Assembly: GCF_900114485.1 (NCBI RefSeq)
Contig: NZ_FOTF01000024.1
Coordinates: forward strand, 1 to 47,355
Length of the DNA: 47,355 bases
Source of the DNA: Loktanella salsilacus
Lineage (GTDB): Bacteria > Pseudomonadota > Alphaproteobacteria > Rhodobacterales > Rhodobacteraceae
Direction of reading: 5' to 3'
Every line of letters starts with the position of its first letter. Within the stretch, counting starts at the first letter, position 1. Below, piece by piece: positions 25,709 through 34,432 of this stretch. The notes beneath the pieces were generated by a model that was not told where the DNA came from, did no database searches, and was given only the letters and a program-made list of their open reading frames with translations. The position numbers and the translations under genes were made by a program.

Positions 25709-26719
25709 ATGGAATTTCTAAACGGACTGGTGTTCCTGACCAACTTCGTCATCGTCCCTGCCCTTGCTTATGGCGCGCAGCTTGCCATTGGCGCGCTTGG
25801 CGTCACGCTGGTCTATGCGATCTTGCGGTTTTCCAACTTTGCCCATGGCGACACCATGGCCTTTGGCACGGCGGTCACGATCAAGGTGACGGCGGTGTTG
25901 GTGGCGATGGGGATCACGCTGGGGCCGTTGCCGACGGCGCTTCTGGCGATGCCGGTGGGGATTTTGGCGACCGGGCTTTTGGTGCTGGGCACCGACTGGC
26001 TCATCTATAAGTTCTACCGCCAGCAAAAGGCCAAGCCGGTGATCCTTGTGATCGTGTCGCTGGGTGTGATGTTCGTGATGAACGGGCTGACCCGCGTCTT
26101 TATCGGCGTGCGCGATATTCAGTTTGCTGATGGTGCGCGTTTCCTGATGACGGTCCGCCAGTTCAAGGACTGGACCGGGCTGGACGAAGGTCTTGCCATC
26201 AAAACCACGCAGGCGATCACGCTGGTGACGGCGGCCATTACCGTGGCGGCGTTGTTCTGGTTCCTGAACAAGACCCGCACTGGCAAATCCATGCGTGCCT
26301 TTTCCGATAACGAGGATCTGGCATTGCTGTCCGGCATTGACCCCGACCGTGTCGTGCGCGTCACATGGTTGATTGTGGCGGCGCTGGCGACGATTGCGGG
26401 CGTTTTGTACGGCCTTGATAAATCGTTCAAAGCCTTCACCTATTTCCAGCTGCTTTTGCCGATTTTCGCAGCGGCCATTGTGGGCGGCATCGGCAACCCG
26501 GTGGGCGCGATTGCGGGCGGTTTCCTGATCGCCTTTGCCGAAGTCACCGTGACCTATCCGCTGAAAAAGGTGCTGACCTACTGGCTGCCGGACGGGATGG
26601 GGCCGGATGGCCTGGTGCAGTTGTTGTCTGGTGACTACAAATTCGCGGTCAGTTTCATGATCTTGCTAATCGTGTTGCTGTTCAAACCGACCGGCCTGTT
26701 CAAGGGGCAAAACATATGA
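25709..26719 (+). CDS. livH: Branched-chain amino acid-type ABC transporter permease LivH
   Basis: This 336-residue permease has eight or nine helices. The LivH start-of-core motif GALGVTLVYAILRFSNFAHGD occurs near residue 30, and the EAA-like loop RAFSDNEDLALLSGIDPDRV near residue 200. IFAAAIVGGIGNPVGAIAGG lies near residue 255. It lines the translocation path with LivM, whose gene starts in the overlapping ATGA. A GTG or ATG in the 31-base spacer after livF does not open a longer frame. Confidence 0.94.
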   Translation: MEFLNGLVFLTNFVIVPALAYGAQLAIGALGVTLVYAILRFSNFAHGDTMAFGTAVTIKVTAVLVAMGITLGPLPTALLAMPVGILATGLLVLGTDWLIYKFYRQQKAKPVILVIVSLGVMFVMNGLTRVFIGVRDIQFADGARFLMTVRQFKDWTGLDEGLAIKTTQAITLVTAAITVAALFWFLNKTRTGKSMRAFSDNEDLALLSGIDPDRVVRVTWLIVAALATIAGVLYGLDKSFKAFTYFQLLLPIFAAAIVGGIGNPVGAIAGGFLIAFAEVTVTYPLKKVLTYWLPDGMGPDGLVQLLSGDYKFAVSFMILLIVLLFKPTGLFKGQNI

Positions 26720-28050
26720 CCGATACACTGCGTACCAGCCTTTTTGCGGTTTTCGTCGCCCTGCTGATCCTGGGCACCGGGTTTTTGGATAACTGGAACC
26801 TTGCGCTGGTCATCCTGAACTACGGCTTGATTTCCGCGATCATGGCGCTGGGGGTGAACCTGCAGTGGGGCCTCGCGGGTCTGTTTAACGTGGGCGTCAT
26901 GGGCTTTGTCGCGCTTGGTGGCCTTGCCTCTGTTTTGATCACGATGCCTCCGGTGACCGAGGCGTGGGCCGCTGGCGGCGGGCGTGTGTTGCTGGGGCTT
27001 GCGATTGGGGCGGCGGCGATTGCCGTGCTGGTCACGGTCTACAAACGTATGGCCAAGGGCCGGACGCGCAATCTGGTGATGATCGTGCTGAGCATCGCGA
27101 GCTTTTTCGCCTTTCGCACCGTGTTCGACGGCGGCGTGTCAGCCATTGAAAGCGTGAACCCGTCGCTGTCAGGCTATTTGGGCGGTCTGAACTTTGGCGG
27201 CGACGCAGGCCGCGATTGGTGGTGGATGCCGATCATCGCTTGGCCCGTCGGCGGCTTGCTTGCCGCGGGTGCGGCTTGGGCGATTGGCAAGGTGGCGCTA
27301 GGGCTGCGGTCTGACTATCTGGCCATCGCGACCCTTGGTATCGCCGAGATTATTGTCGCTGTCCTGAAGAACGAAAACTGGATGTCGCGCGGCGTGTTGA
27401 ACGTCACCGGCCTGCCCCGTCCTGTCCCGTACGAGACGGATTTGCAGGTCGATCCCGCCTTCGTCACGGCGGCAAACGATCTGGGCATTGATGCAACCAC
27501 AGCGTCGACGCTCGCGGTCAAACTGCTGTATGCGGGCCTGTTTTCCGTGTTCCTGATTGTGCTGCTGCTGCTGGCGCAGCGCGCGCTGCACAGCCCTTGG
27601 GGCCGCATGATGCGCGCGATCCGCGATAATGAAGTCGCGGCTGAGGCGATGGGCAAGGACGTGACCCGCCGGCATTTGCAGATTTTCATCATCGGCTCGG
27701 CCATTTGCGGGCTTGCGGGCGCGATGATGACGACGCTGGACGGGCAGATGACGCCTGCCGCCTATCAGCCGCTGCGCTTTACCTTTCTGGTCTGGGTGAT
27801 GGTGATTGTCGGCGGGTCCGGCAACAACATCGGCTCTGTGCTGGGGGGCATGTTGATCTGGTGGCTTTGGGTGGCTGTGGGTGAATATGGCCCCGATCTG
27901 ATGATCTGGGCGACCTCTGCCCTGCATGCCGAGAGCGCGCTGAAGGCAAGCCTGATCGATTCCGCGCCGCAGATGCGGTTCTTGGTGATGGGCACTGTTT
28001 TGCTACTGATTTTGCGCTTTAGCCCGCGCGGGATTTTGCCCGAAAAATAG
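26716..28050 (+). CDS. livM: Branched-chain amino acid-type ABC transporter permease LivM
   Basis: This 444-residue permease has about ten helices. Recognisable LivM parts are NYGLISAIMALGVNLQWGLAG, the LRSDYLAIATLGIAEI segment and MMRAIRDNEVAAEAMGKDV, the cytoplasmic coupling loop. VMVIVGGSGNNIGSVLGGML follows near residue 360. It completes the transporter, with a four-base overlap with livH pointing to coupled translation. Transcription of the cluster seems to end before psd, but no hairpin with a T-run is visible in the 79-base gap. Confidence 0.94.
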   Translation: MTDTLRTSLFAVFVALLILGTGFLDNWNLALVILNYGLISAIMALGVNLQWGLAGLFNVGVMGFVALGGLASVLITMPPVTEAWAAGGGRVLLGLAIGAAAIAVLVTVYKRMAKGRTRNLVMIVLSIASFFAFRTVFDGGVSAIESVNPSLSGYLGGLNFGGDAGRDWWWMPIIAWPVGGLLAAGAAWAIGKVALGLRSDYLAIATLGIAEIIVAVLKNENWMSRGVLNVTGLPRPVPYETDLQVDPAFVTAANDLGIDATTASTLAVKLLYAGLFSVFLIVLLLLAQRALHSPWGRMMRAIRDNEVAAEAMGKDVTRRHLQIFIIGSAICGLAGAMMTTLDGQMTPAAYQPLRFTFLVWVMVIVGGSGNNIGSVLGGMLIWWLWVAVGEYGPDLMIWATSALHAESALKASLIDSAPQMRFLVMGTVLLLILRFSPRGILPEK

Positions 28051-28129
28051 ACGCAGGGCGTCAATCGCCTTGCGTTCGCGCGCCCTGCCCCTATGACGGA
28101 TGCGACCGTTAAGGGGCAGGAGCGACGCG

Positions 28130-28792
28130 ATGGACATGGCCAGCACTTTCATCAAACCGATGCATCCAGAGGGGCGCAAGTTTGTCGCGATCTTTGCGGT
28201 GATCGCCTTGATCCTATTCGTGATTTGGGAACCGCTGGGCTGGTTGGGCGTGTTGATGACCGTCTGGTGCTATTACTTCTTTCGTGACCCAGAGCGTGTG
28301 ACGCCGGACCGCACTGACCTTGTGATCAGCCCCGCTGACGGCGTCATTTCCCTGATTGAACCCGCTGTTCCACCAGCAGAGCTGGGCATGGCCGACACGC
28401 CCCTGACCCGCGTCAGCGTGTTTATGAACGTGTTCAACTGCCACGTGAACCGCGCGCCTGTGGGCGGCACGGTGCAGGCCATCGCGTACCGGCCCGGCAA
28501 GTTCTTTAACGCATCCCTTGATAAGGCCAGCGTCGATAACGAGCGGAACTCTGTCCGCATCACGATGGCCGACGGGCGCGACATCGCCGTTGTGCAGATT
28601 GCTGGCCTTGTGGCACGGCGCATCGTCTGTTTCACCAAGCCGAACGAAGTTCTGGCGCCGGGCGAACGGTTTGGTCTGATCCGCTTCGGCTCTCGGCTTG
28701 ATGTCTATCTGCCGGAGGGCGTGGAGCCGATGGTCGCCATCGGCCAAACGATGGTCGCCGGTGAAACTGTCATCGCCGATCTGAAGGCCTGA
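28130..28792 (+). CDS. psd: Phosphatidylserine decarboxylase, short (archaeal/PSD-B-like) type
   Basis: This 220-residue proenzyme makes phosphatidylethanolamine from phosphatidylserine. It has N-terminal membrane segments (about 17-50). The pyruvoyl-forming cleavage site is the Gly187-Ser188 pair in LIRFGSRLD, in place of the LGST of long enzymes. [17 protein letters not shown] and [14 protein letters not shown] are conserved. I chose the ATG at 28130, preceded by AGGAG at seven bases; an in-frame ATG at 28100 is unsupported. The pssA gene follows four bases later. Confidence 0.95.
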   Translation: MDMASTFIKPMHPEGRKFVAIFAVIALILFVIWEPLGWLGVLMTVWCYYFFRDPERVTPDRTDLVISPADGVISLIEPAVPPAELGMADTPLTRVSVFMNVFNCHVNRAPVGGTVQAIAYRPGKFFNASLDKASVDNERNSVRITMADGRDIAVVQIAGLVARRIVCFTKPNEVLAPGERFGLIRFGSRLDVYLPEGVEPMVAIGQTMVAGETVIADLKA

Positions 28793-28796
28793 GGTT

Positions 28797-29522
28797 ATGG
28801 CCCGCGCCCCGCGCCGCGACGTCGCCCTGCTGCAACTGCTGCCGAATGCGCTAACGCTGACGGCGATTGGTGCCGGGCTGTCGGCGATCCGGGCTGCGGT
28901 CGAGCATGACTTTAAGACCGCCGCCTTGCTGCTGCTGTTTGCCGCCTTGCTGGACGGGGTGGACGGGCGTCTTGCGCGAATGCTGGGCAGTCATTCCAAG
29001 GTCGGGGCAGAGCTGGACAGCTTGGCCGATTTCGTCAACTTCGGCGTTGCCGCGCCGCTGATGCTCTATTTCTGGGCGCTGCAGGACTATCGCAAGATCG
29101 GCTGGATCGCCGTGCTGATCTTTGCGGTCTGCTGTGTGCTCCGGCTGGCGCGGTTCAATGTGGATGCGAAATCGGGGGACGCGGTAAAAACCTCTGACGA
29201 TTTCATCGGGGTGCCGTCGCCTGCGGGCGCGATGCTGGTGTTGCTGCCGATGTTCACGTCCTTCGCTTTTGCCGACGCGGCCTTGCTGCCGGACCCGTTG
29301 CTTTGCGTCTATATGGCGGCGATCGGGCTTTTGATGATCAGCGGCATTCGCACGTCATCGTTTAAATCGCTGCGCATCGCGCCGGGCAATATCCGCTATG
29401 TTTTGCTGGGGGCCGTCGTGCTGATTGCCGCCGTGCTGACCTATCCTTGGATTACCTTGGTCGCCCTGTGCGCGGCTTATATCGTCGGCGTCGTCTGGGG
29501 CAGTTTGCGCCGCCCCGGCTGA
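28797..29522 (+). CDS. pssA: CDP-diacylglycerol-serine O-phosphatidyltransferase
   Basis: This 241-residue integral membrane enzyme forms phosphatidylserine from CDP-diacylglycerol and serine. The CDP-alcohol phosphotransferase motif is complete: Asp56-Gly57, Ala60-Arg61, Gly70, Asp74 and Asp78, within DGRLARML and GAELDSLAD. About six to eight helices follow. It lies between psd, which uses its product, and pmtA, which uses the product of psd, so the three genes form one phospholipid pathway. Confidence 0.96.
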   Translation: MARAPRRDVALLQLLPNALTLTAIGAGLSAIRAAVEHDFKTAALLLLFAALLDGVDGRLARMLGSHSKVGAELDSLADFVNFGVAAPLMLYFWALQDYRKIGWIAVLIFAVCCVLRLARFNVDAKSGDAVKTSDDFIGVPSPAGAMLVLLPMFTSFAFADAALLPDPLLCVYMAAIGLLMISGIRTSSFKSLRIAPGNIRYVLLGAVVLIAAVLTYPWITLVALCAAYIVGVVWGSLRRPG

Positions 29523-29548
29523 TTTTCAACTGCGCTTATGGGATGATT

Positions 29549-30166
29549 ATGGATATCTCTGCTGTCGAAAAAAGCTATGCCCGCTGGGCCCCAGTCTATG
29601 ACCGTACCTTTGGCGCGCTGACCACGATTGGCCGCAAGCGCACCGTTGGCTATATCTGCGAACGCGGCGGCGACGTGCTAGAAGTCGGGGTCGGCACGGG
29701 CCTAGCGCTGCCGCTGTATGACGACCGCGTCAGCGTCACGGGGATTGATTACAGCACCGATATGCTGGCCAAGGCCCGGGCGCGCATCGCGGGTGCAGGG
29801 CTGTCCCACGTCAAAGAGCTGCGCCAGATGGATGCGCGCACGCTGGATTTCCCTGACAACAGCTTTGACACGATTGCGGCCATGCATGTGCTGTCCGTCG
29901 TGCCAGAGCCAGAGCGCGTGATGGCCGAGATCGCCCGCGTGTGCAAACCCGGCGGGCAGGTTGTGATCGCAAACCATTTCCAGCGCGACAAAGGATTTCT
30001 GGCCGGGGTGGAACGGGTCTTTGCCCCGCTTGAAAACCTGCTGGGCTGGCATTCGGATTTCCGGATGCAGACGGTGCTGTCGGATACGCGCCTATCCGTG
30101 CTGACGCAGCACGCGCTGCCGCCGCTGGGGATGATGACGTTTTTGGTGCTGCAGAAGGCCGTGTAG
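29549..30166 (+). CDS. pmtA: Phosphatidylethanolamine N-methyltransferase (PmtA type)
   Basis: This 205-residue SAM-dependent methyltransferase has motif I VLEVGVGTGLALPLY, the post-I acidic residue in VTGIDYSTDML, and a motif with MDARTLDFPDNSFDTIAAMH. The N-terminus SYARWAPVYDRTFG is typical of Rhodobacter-type PmtA, which methylates phosphatidylethanolamine three times to phosphatidylcholine. I chose the ATG at 29549 (GGGA five bases before); one at 29543 adds two residues. A ubiquinone/menaquinone-type methyltransferase is the alternative, but the psd-pssA context favours PmtA. Confidence 0.88.
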   Translation: MDISAVEKSYARWAPVYDRTFGALTTIGRKRTVGYICERGGDVLEVGVGTGLALPLYDDRVSVTGIDYSTDMLAKARARIAGAGLSHVKELRQMDARTLDFPDNSFDTIAAMHVLSVVPEPERVMAEIARVCKPGGQVVIANHFQRDKGFLAGVERVFAPLENLLGWHSDFRMQTVLSDTRLSVLTQHALPPLGMMTFLVLQKAV

Positions 30167-30187
30167 GCAAAAGGTCACCCGCGCCCC

Positions 30188-30216
30188 TTGCCACCGCCCG
30201 CATAGGCCCCTATCTG
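30188..30216 (+). promoter_or_regulatory. Sigma-70-like promoter of the tmRNA gene
   Basis: TTGCCA (30188-30193) and TATCTG (30211-30216) are separated by exactly 17 bases and place the transcription start near 30221-30224, at the 5' edge of the tmRNA acceptor piece. Confidence 0.55.
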
Positions 30217-30220
30217 TAAG

Positions 30221-30536
30221 GTGTCCTTCGGGACTATGGACATAAACGCGCTCGTAATAAGCGGATCGGACCCGGGGGCGGTACCCGGCGTCTCCACCAA
30301 CACTCTGGTCATTTGCCAGCGATGGGGACGAAATAGGATCGACGAACGTCTAAAGGGGTTATGCTTTGGCTCGGTGAGTTACCACCGTTATCGGTACAAA
30401 AAAGCTAGTTGCAAATGACAACAAAGCACCGATGGCCCTCGCAGCGTAAGCTGTGCGGAATATCGAAACCTTAAGCCCTGCGGTTTTGCGACCGTAGGCG
30501 GGGTCCGCAGGTACCTGGCAACAGAAACCTGCACCT
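30221..30536 (+). ncRNA. ssrA: tmRNA (ssrA), circularly permuted two-piece alphaproteobacterial form
   Basis: tmRNA rescues stalled ribosomes and tags their nascent chains for proteolysis. The acceptor piece comes first and ends in the T-arm CCGGG-GGCGGTA-CCCGG, CGTCTCC, A and an encoded CCA (30297-30299). A 24-base intervening segment (30300-30323) follows and should be excised. The coding piece then starts with GGGGACG (30324-30330), which pairs with CGTCTCC to form the acceptor stem, followed by the D-loop-like GGATCGACG. The tag frame runs from GCA at 30411 to TAA at 30447-30449 and encodes ANDNKAPMALAA, preceded by the charged Ala. Mature ends are approximate; a nine-C run follows at 30538. 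Confidence 0.93.
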
Positions 30537-30640
30537 ACCCCCCCCCTCTACTTCATTTCTACCCGCAATTATCTGGCTTCCGCGTGCGATGCCGCAGGTC
30601 TAGCCTGCTGGTAGAATCGCCAGTTGTGAAAGGGTCATCA

Positions 30641-31375
30641 ATGCGTCTGGTTCTTCCTTTTATCCTGCTCGCTGCGCCGCTTGCCGCGCAGGATGCCGCG
30701 CCAAAGCTGGGGCCAAACGCGGTGCCGATCACATCGGATAACGCCTATTTGCGCAGTGCGGATGCCCCCGATTATTGGGCGTTCGCACCATTCGTGAAGC
30801 CGCAGTTCACCACCTCTGCCTGTTCTATCGCCACCGTGACTGCTGCGCTGAACGGGCTGACCGGCCTTGCCCCAAATGCCGAAGACATGGTGATGACGCA
30901 GCAAACGCTGCTAGAGCTGACAGACGATGCCACATGGTCCGCCTTATCAGCCGAAGGCGGTGACGGCGTCATGTTTCAGCAACTGGTAGACTACACCAAG
31001 CTGGCGCTGACCAAGACCGGCATGGACCGCACCGTCACCGCATTGCATCCCGCCGAGGTCACGCCAGAGACGACCGAACAAGTCCGCGCCATGCTGGCCG
31101 CGAATGAAGCCAGCGCCGACAACGCGCTGCTGGTGTATTTCAACCAAGGGGTCGTGACAGGTGATTGGGACGGCCCGCACATCGCGCTGATCGGGGCATA
31201 TGACGCGGAAAAGGACGCGGTTCTGATCCTTGAAGTCGATCAGGAATGGTACATCCCCTATTGGACGCCCGTTTCCGTATTGATGGACGCGATGGTCAAA
31301 CCGACCAGCGCCGACCATGGCCCGCTGACAGGTGAAACCGGCGGCTTCGTGATGATCGAAGCCGCCGCCGTGTGA
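30641..31375 (+). CDS. Secreted phytochelatin-synthase-family (papain-like) protein
   Basis: This 244-residue protein has a signal peptide (MRLVLPFILLAAPLAAQDA). The phytochelatin-synthase catalytic triad is visible: Cys61 in QFTTSACSIATV, His180 in WDGPHIALIGAYD and Asp200 in ILEVDQEW, with family-like spacing. Bacterial members lack the C-terminal metal-sensing half of plant enzymes and mostly hydrolyse glutathione or related thiols. Export to the periplasm is predicted, which is unusual for a glutathione-acting enzyme. I chose the ATG at 30641, preceded by AAAGGG. The next gene overlaps its stop by one base. Confidence 0.85.
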   Translation: MRLVLPFILLAAPLAAQDAAPKLGPNAVPITSDNAYLRSADAPDYWAFAPFVKPQFTTSACSIATVTAALNGLTGLAPNAEDMVMTQQTLLELTDDATWSALSAEGGDGVMFQQLVDYTKLALTKTGMDRTVTALHPAEVTPETTEQVRAMLAANEASADNALLVYFNQGVVTGDWDGPHIALIGAYDAEKDAVLILEVDQEWYIPYWTPVSVLMDAMVKPTSADHGPLTGETGGFVMIEAAAV

Positions 31376-32043
31376 TGGGCAAGGTGACGGGTTTGCGCGG
31401 CAGTTTGGCGCTGTGTCTGGCCCTGCTGCCGTCCCTGCCCGCCAAGGCTTGCGATGTCGCGTTGTTGCTCGCGATTGACGTGTCGAACTCTGTCGATTCT
31501 GCTGAATATCGCCTGCAAGTTGACGGTCTGGCCGATGCGCTGACCGATCCTGCGATCATCGACGCGCTGGTCGCGGGCAATAGCGCGATCAGCGTGGTGC
31601 AGTGGTCTGGCATCGACCGGCAAAGCGTCACCCTGCCGTGGTCCCGTATCGCCACCGCCCGCGATGTGGCCGCCTTGTCGCAATCCGCCCGCCTGATGCC
31701 CCGCGCCTATACCCTGTCCGGCACCGCCCCGGCCGAGGCGATTTTGTTTTCGCTGGCCAACTTCGGCCCCGTGCCCGATTGCAGCCGCCGCGTCATTGAT
31801 ATTTCCGGCGATGGCACGCCCAATATCGGCGCAGATGTGGCGTCAGCGCGCCAGCAGGCGCAGCGCGACGGGATCACAATCAATGCCATCGCCATCGAAT
31901 CCATGGGCCTTGCCATCACAAATTTCTATGCGCGCCAAGTCATTACCCGCGACGGCTTTGTCGTGACCGCACGGCGGCACCGCGATTACCCGCGTGCGAT
32001 CCGCGCCAAGATCCTAAGAGAGCTGGCAAAGGCCATCAGCTGA
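31375..32043 (+). CDS. DUF1194 protein, exported, von Willebrand A-like
   Basis: This 222-residue protein has an N-terminal signal-like segment (about 8-25) and a von Willebrand A-like core. LLLAIDVSNSVDSAEY carries a MIDAS-type DxSxS motif, and VIDISGDGTPN is the second acidic metal-binding stretch. Its ATG lies inside the stop codon of the phytochelatin-synthase-like gene, which suggests coupled translation and a joint periplasmic role. A GTG three bases earlier is an alternative start. Function unknown. Confidence 0.85.
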   Translation: MGKVTGLRGSLALCLALLPSLPAKACDVALLLAIDVSNSVDSAEYRLQVDGLADALTDPAIIDALVAGNSAISVVQWSGIDRQSVTLPWSRIATARDVAALSQSARLMPRAYTLSGTAPAEAILFSLANFGPVPDCSRRVIDISGDGTPNIGADVASARQQAQRDGITINAIAIESMGLAITNFYARQVITRDGFVVTARRHRDYPRAIRAKILRELAKAIS

Positions 32044-32110
32044 CCGTCTGCCCTTTCATCCCGCCAAGATTTGGGTATTGTACCGCCGAACGGACAAAGG
32101 AAGACACGGC

Positions 32111-32584
32111 ATGTCGCGCACTATCGACTATGGAAACCTGATGCACCGCGCCATGCGGAGTCTGATCCAAAACGTGTTGACGGACATCCAGAAGACCGGA
32201 CAACTGCCCGGCGCGCACCATTTTTTCATCACCTTCGACACCCAGCACCCGGATGTCGAAATCGCCGATTGGCTGTCTGACCGCTATCCCGGAGAGATGA
32301 CAATCGTGATCCAGCACTGGTTCGACAACCTTGAAGTCACCGACGAAGGGTTTTCGATCACGCTGAACTTTGGCAACGCGCCAGAGCCGCTGTATATCCC
32401 CTATGACGCGATCAAAACCTTCGTCGATCCATCGGTTGAATTCGGTCTGCGGTTCGAAACCCAGCCCGAAGACGGCGATGATGACGACGGCGCTGAGGCG
32501 CCCATGGACGAGATGGTCGAGCCTGAAGAAGACGCGCCCCGCAAGGACGCCGAAGTCGTCAGCCTTGATAAATTCCGCAAATAA
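32111..32584 (+). CDS. sspB: SspB, alpha-type ClpXP adaptor for ssrA-tagged substrates
   Basis: This 157-residue protein has a substrate-binding domain at about residues 1-115, typified by SRTIDYGNLMHRAMRSLI, HHFFITFDTQHPDVEI and MTIVIQHWFDNLEV. An acidic flexible linker (about 115-145) follows, then a C-terminal ClpX-docking motif, VVSLDKFRK. SspB holds the ssrA tag and delivers tagged proteins to ClpXP. The ATG at 32111 has AAGGAAG seven bases before it; an upstream in-frame ATG at 32078 lacks this. The tmRNA gene that encodes the tag lies 1.6 kb upstream. Confidence 0.94.
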   Translation: MSRTIDYGNLMHRAMRSLIQNVLTDIQKTGQLPGAHHFFITFDTQHPDVEIADWLSDRYPGEMTIVIQHWFDNLEVTDEGFSITLNFGNAPEPLYIPYDAIKTFVDPSVEFGLRFETQPEDGDDDDGAEAPMDEMVEPEEDAPRKDAEVVSLDKFRK

Positions 32585-32620
32585 GCGGGCAATTCCTAAA
32601 ATAACAGCCGGGACAGACCT

Positions 32621-34012
32621 ATGACCGATCAACGCTCCGAATCTGACAGCTTCGGCCCTATTGACGTGCCAGCAGACCGCTATTGGGGCGCGCAGACCCA
32701 GCGCAGCCTGCTGAACTTTCCCATCGGTTGGGAAAAGCAGCCCGTCGCCATCGTGCGCGGCCTTGGCGTGATCAAGCAGGCTTGCGCGACCGCCAATATG
32801 GCGCGCGGCAAGCTGGACGCGAAGGTCGGTGATGCCATCGTCGCCGCCGCAAAAGAGGTTGTCGCCGGCAAGCTGGACGATCATTTTCCGCTGGTGGTCT
32901 GGCAGACGGGTTCTGGCACGCAGTCGAACATGAACGCGAACGAGGTGATTTCGAACCGCGCGATTGAAATGCTGGGCGGCACGATTGGGTCCAAGGATCC
33001 GGTGCACCCGAACGATCACTGCAACATGGGTCAGTCGTCCAACGACACCTTCCCAACCGCAATGCACATCGCCGTGGCGCGCACCGCCCATGACGTGACG
33101 CTGCCCGCGCTGGAACATCTGCACGCCGCACTGCAAGCCAAGGTCGAAGAGTTCAGCGATATCATTAAGATCGGCCGCACCCACACGATGGACGCGACGC
33201 CGCTGACACTGGGCCAGGAATTTTCCGGCTACACGCACCAAGTCGCCATGGGCATCCGCCGCATCAAGGCCGCGCTGCCTGCGATTTATGAGCTGGCCCA
33301 AGGCGGCACCGCCGTCGGCACCGGTCTGAACACCCCCGTTGGTTGGGGCGAAACTGTCGCGGCCGAAATCGCTGACATCACCGGCCTGCCCTTCGTCACC
33401 GCGCCGAACAAGTTCGAGGCGCTGGCCGCTCATGACGGCTTGGTCGAGATTTCGGGCGCTTTGAAAGTCGTCGCCTCGTCCCTGTATAAAATCGCCTGCG
33501 ACATCCGTTTCCTCGGCTCTGGCCCGCGCTGCGGTCTGGGCGAGCTGATCTTGCCAGAGAACGAGCCGGGTTCGTCCATCATGCCGGGCAAAGTGAACCC
33601 GACACAGGTCGAGGCAATCACGCAGGTCTGCGCCCATGTCATGGGCAACGACGCCGCGGTCGGTTTTGCAGGCAGCCAAGGCCATTTCGAGCTGAACGTG
33701 ATGAAGCCAATGATGGCCTATAACGTGCTGCAATCGCTGCAATTGCTGGGCGACGCGTCGATGGCGTTTACCGACAACTGCGTCGTGGGCATCAAGGCCG
33801 ACCGCACCCGGATCGAAAAGCTGATGCGCGAATCGCTGATGCTGGTGACCGCGCTGGCGCCGACCATCGGCTACGACAACGCCACCACGGTCGCGAAAAC
33901 CGCGCATAAAAACGGCACCACCTTGAAGGAAGAGGCGATTGCCTTGGGCTTTGTTGACGCCGAAACCTTTGACCGCGTTGTGCGCCCCGAAGACATGATC
34001 GGCCCGAAGTGA
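32621..34012 (+). CDS. fumC: Class II fumarate hydratase FumC
   Basis: This 463-residue homotetrameric, iron-independent fumarase interconverts fumarate and malate in the TCA cycle. It belongs to the aspartase/fumarase superfamily: [18 protein letters not shown] near residue 100, [31 protein letters not shown] with the catalytic His, and the signature [13 protein letters not shown] near residue 316 with the catalytic Ser. Length is standard. It heads a short operon with two small downstream genes. The antisense strand stays open for over 700 codons, an artefact of GC-rich codons. Confidence 0.97.
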   Translation: MTDQRSESDSFGPIDVPADRYWGAQTQRSLLNFPIGWEKQPVAIVRGLGVIKQACATANMARGKLDAKVGDAIVAAAKEVVAGKLDDHFPLVVWQTGSGTQSNMNANEVISNRAIEMLGGTIGSKDPVHPNDHCNMGQSSNDTFPTAMHIAVARTAHDVTLPALEHLHAALQAKVEEFSDIIKIGRTHTMDATPLTLGQEFSGYTHQVAMGIRRIKAALPAIYELAQGGTAVGTGLNTPVGWGETVAAEIADITGLPFVTAPNKFEALAAHDGLVEISGALKVVASSLYKIACDIRFLGSGPRCGLGELILPENEPGSSIMPGKVNPTQVEAITQVCAHVMGNDAAVGFAGSQGHFELNVMKPMMAYNVLQSLQLLGDASMAFTDNCVVGIKADRTRIEKLMRESLMLVTALAPTIGYDNATTVAKTAHKNGTTLKEEAIALGFVDAETFDRVVRPEDMIGPK

Positions 34013-34022
34013 ACGGTTCAAA

Positions 34023-34205
34023 ATGAACGCCAACACACCGATCAACCTGAACAAGGTGCGCAAGGCCCGCGACAGGGCCACTGAGAAGGCAGAAGCCGAC
34101 GCAAACGCGGTCAAACATGGCCGCAGCAAGGCTGAACGCATGCTTGACGCTGCCCGCGCTGACAAGGCGCGGACCGCGCTTGATCAGGCGAAGTTCGAAG
34201 AATGA
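34023..34205 (+). CDS. DUF4169 family small protein
   Basis: This 60-residue basic, all-helical protein starts NTPINLNKVRKARDRATEKAEAD, the conserved core of DUF4169, with KHGRSKAER in the second half. It is mostly one amphipathic helix or coiled coil. It is found downstream of fumC in related genomes as I recall, and here lies ten bases after fumC and overlaps the next gene by four bases. Function is unknown; an RNA- or protein-binding role would fit the charge. Confidence 0.85.
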   Translation: MNANTPINLNKVRKARDRATEKAEADANAVKHGRSKAERMLDAARADKARTALDQAKFEE

Positions 34206-34432
34206 AGCCCCCGGTGTCCGCCCGCCCGGTCAAGCACTCCTTGACCTTAAGCGGGCACCGGACCTCTGTCTCGCTCGAGGATGCGTTCTGGCAGGCGTTC
34301 CGCGCCATGGCGGACCGCGATGGGCTGACGATCAATGCGCTGGCCGCGCAGATCGACGCGGATCGCGGCGATATCGGCCTTGCCTCTGCCATCCGGGTGC
34401 ATGTGCTGCGCGACGCGCAACGGCGCGATTAA
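34202..34432 (+). CDS. Ribbon-helix-helix domain protein (RHH_4 type)
   Basis: This 76-residue protein carries a ribbon-helix-helix fold. The strand KHSLTLSGHRTSVSLEDAFW is followed by helix FRAMADRDGLTINALAAQID and a second helix ending in RVHVLRDAQRRD. Such proteins are dimeric DNA-binding regulators, and this short form may bind as an oligomer. Its stop codon TAA lies in the TTAA tetramer that also holds the stop of the convergent P450 gene. It may regulate its own operon. Confidence 0.85.
   Translation: MKPPVSARPVKHSLTLSGHRTSVSLEDAFWQAFRAMADRDGLTINALAAQIDADRGDIGLASAIRVHVLRDAQRRD

Noticed and set aside
30167-30640. Gap initially considered empty or holding a small protein gene
   Set aside because: The acceptor stem, CCA and tag frame show it is the tmRNA gene; the 65-codon frame over it is not a separate protein gene.
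32036-34165. 709-codon open frame on the minus strand opposite fumC
   Set aside because: It mirrors fumC and its neighbours, has no family motif or ribosome site, and is the usual open shadow frame of GC-rich codons.
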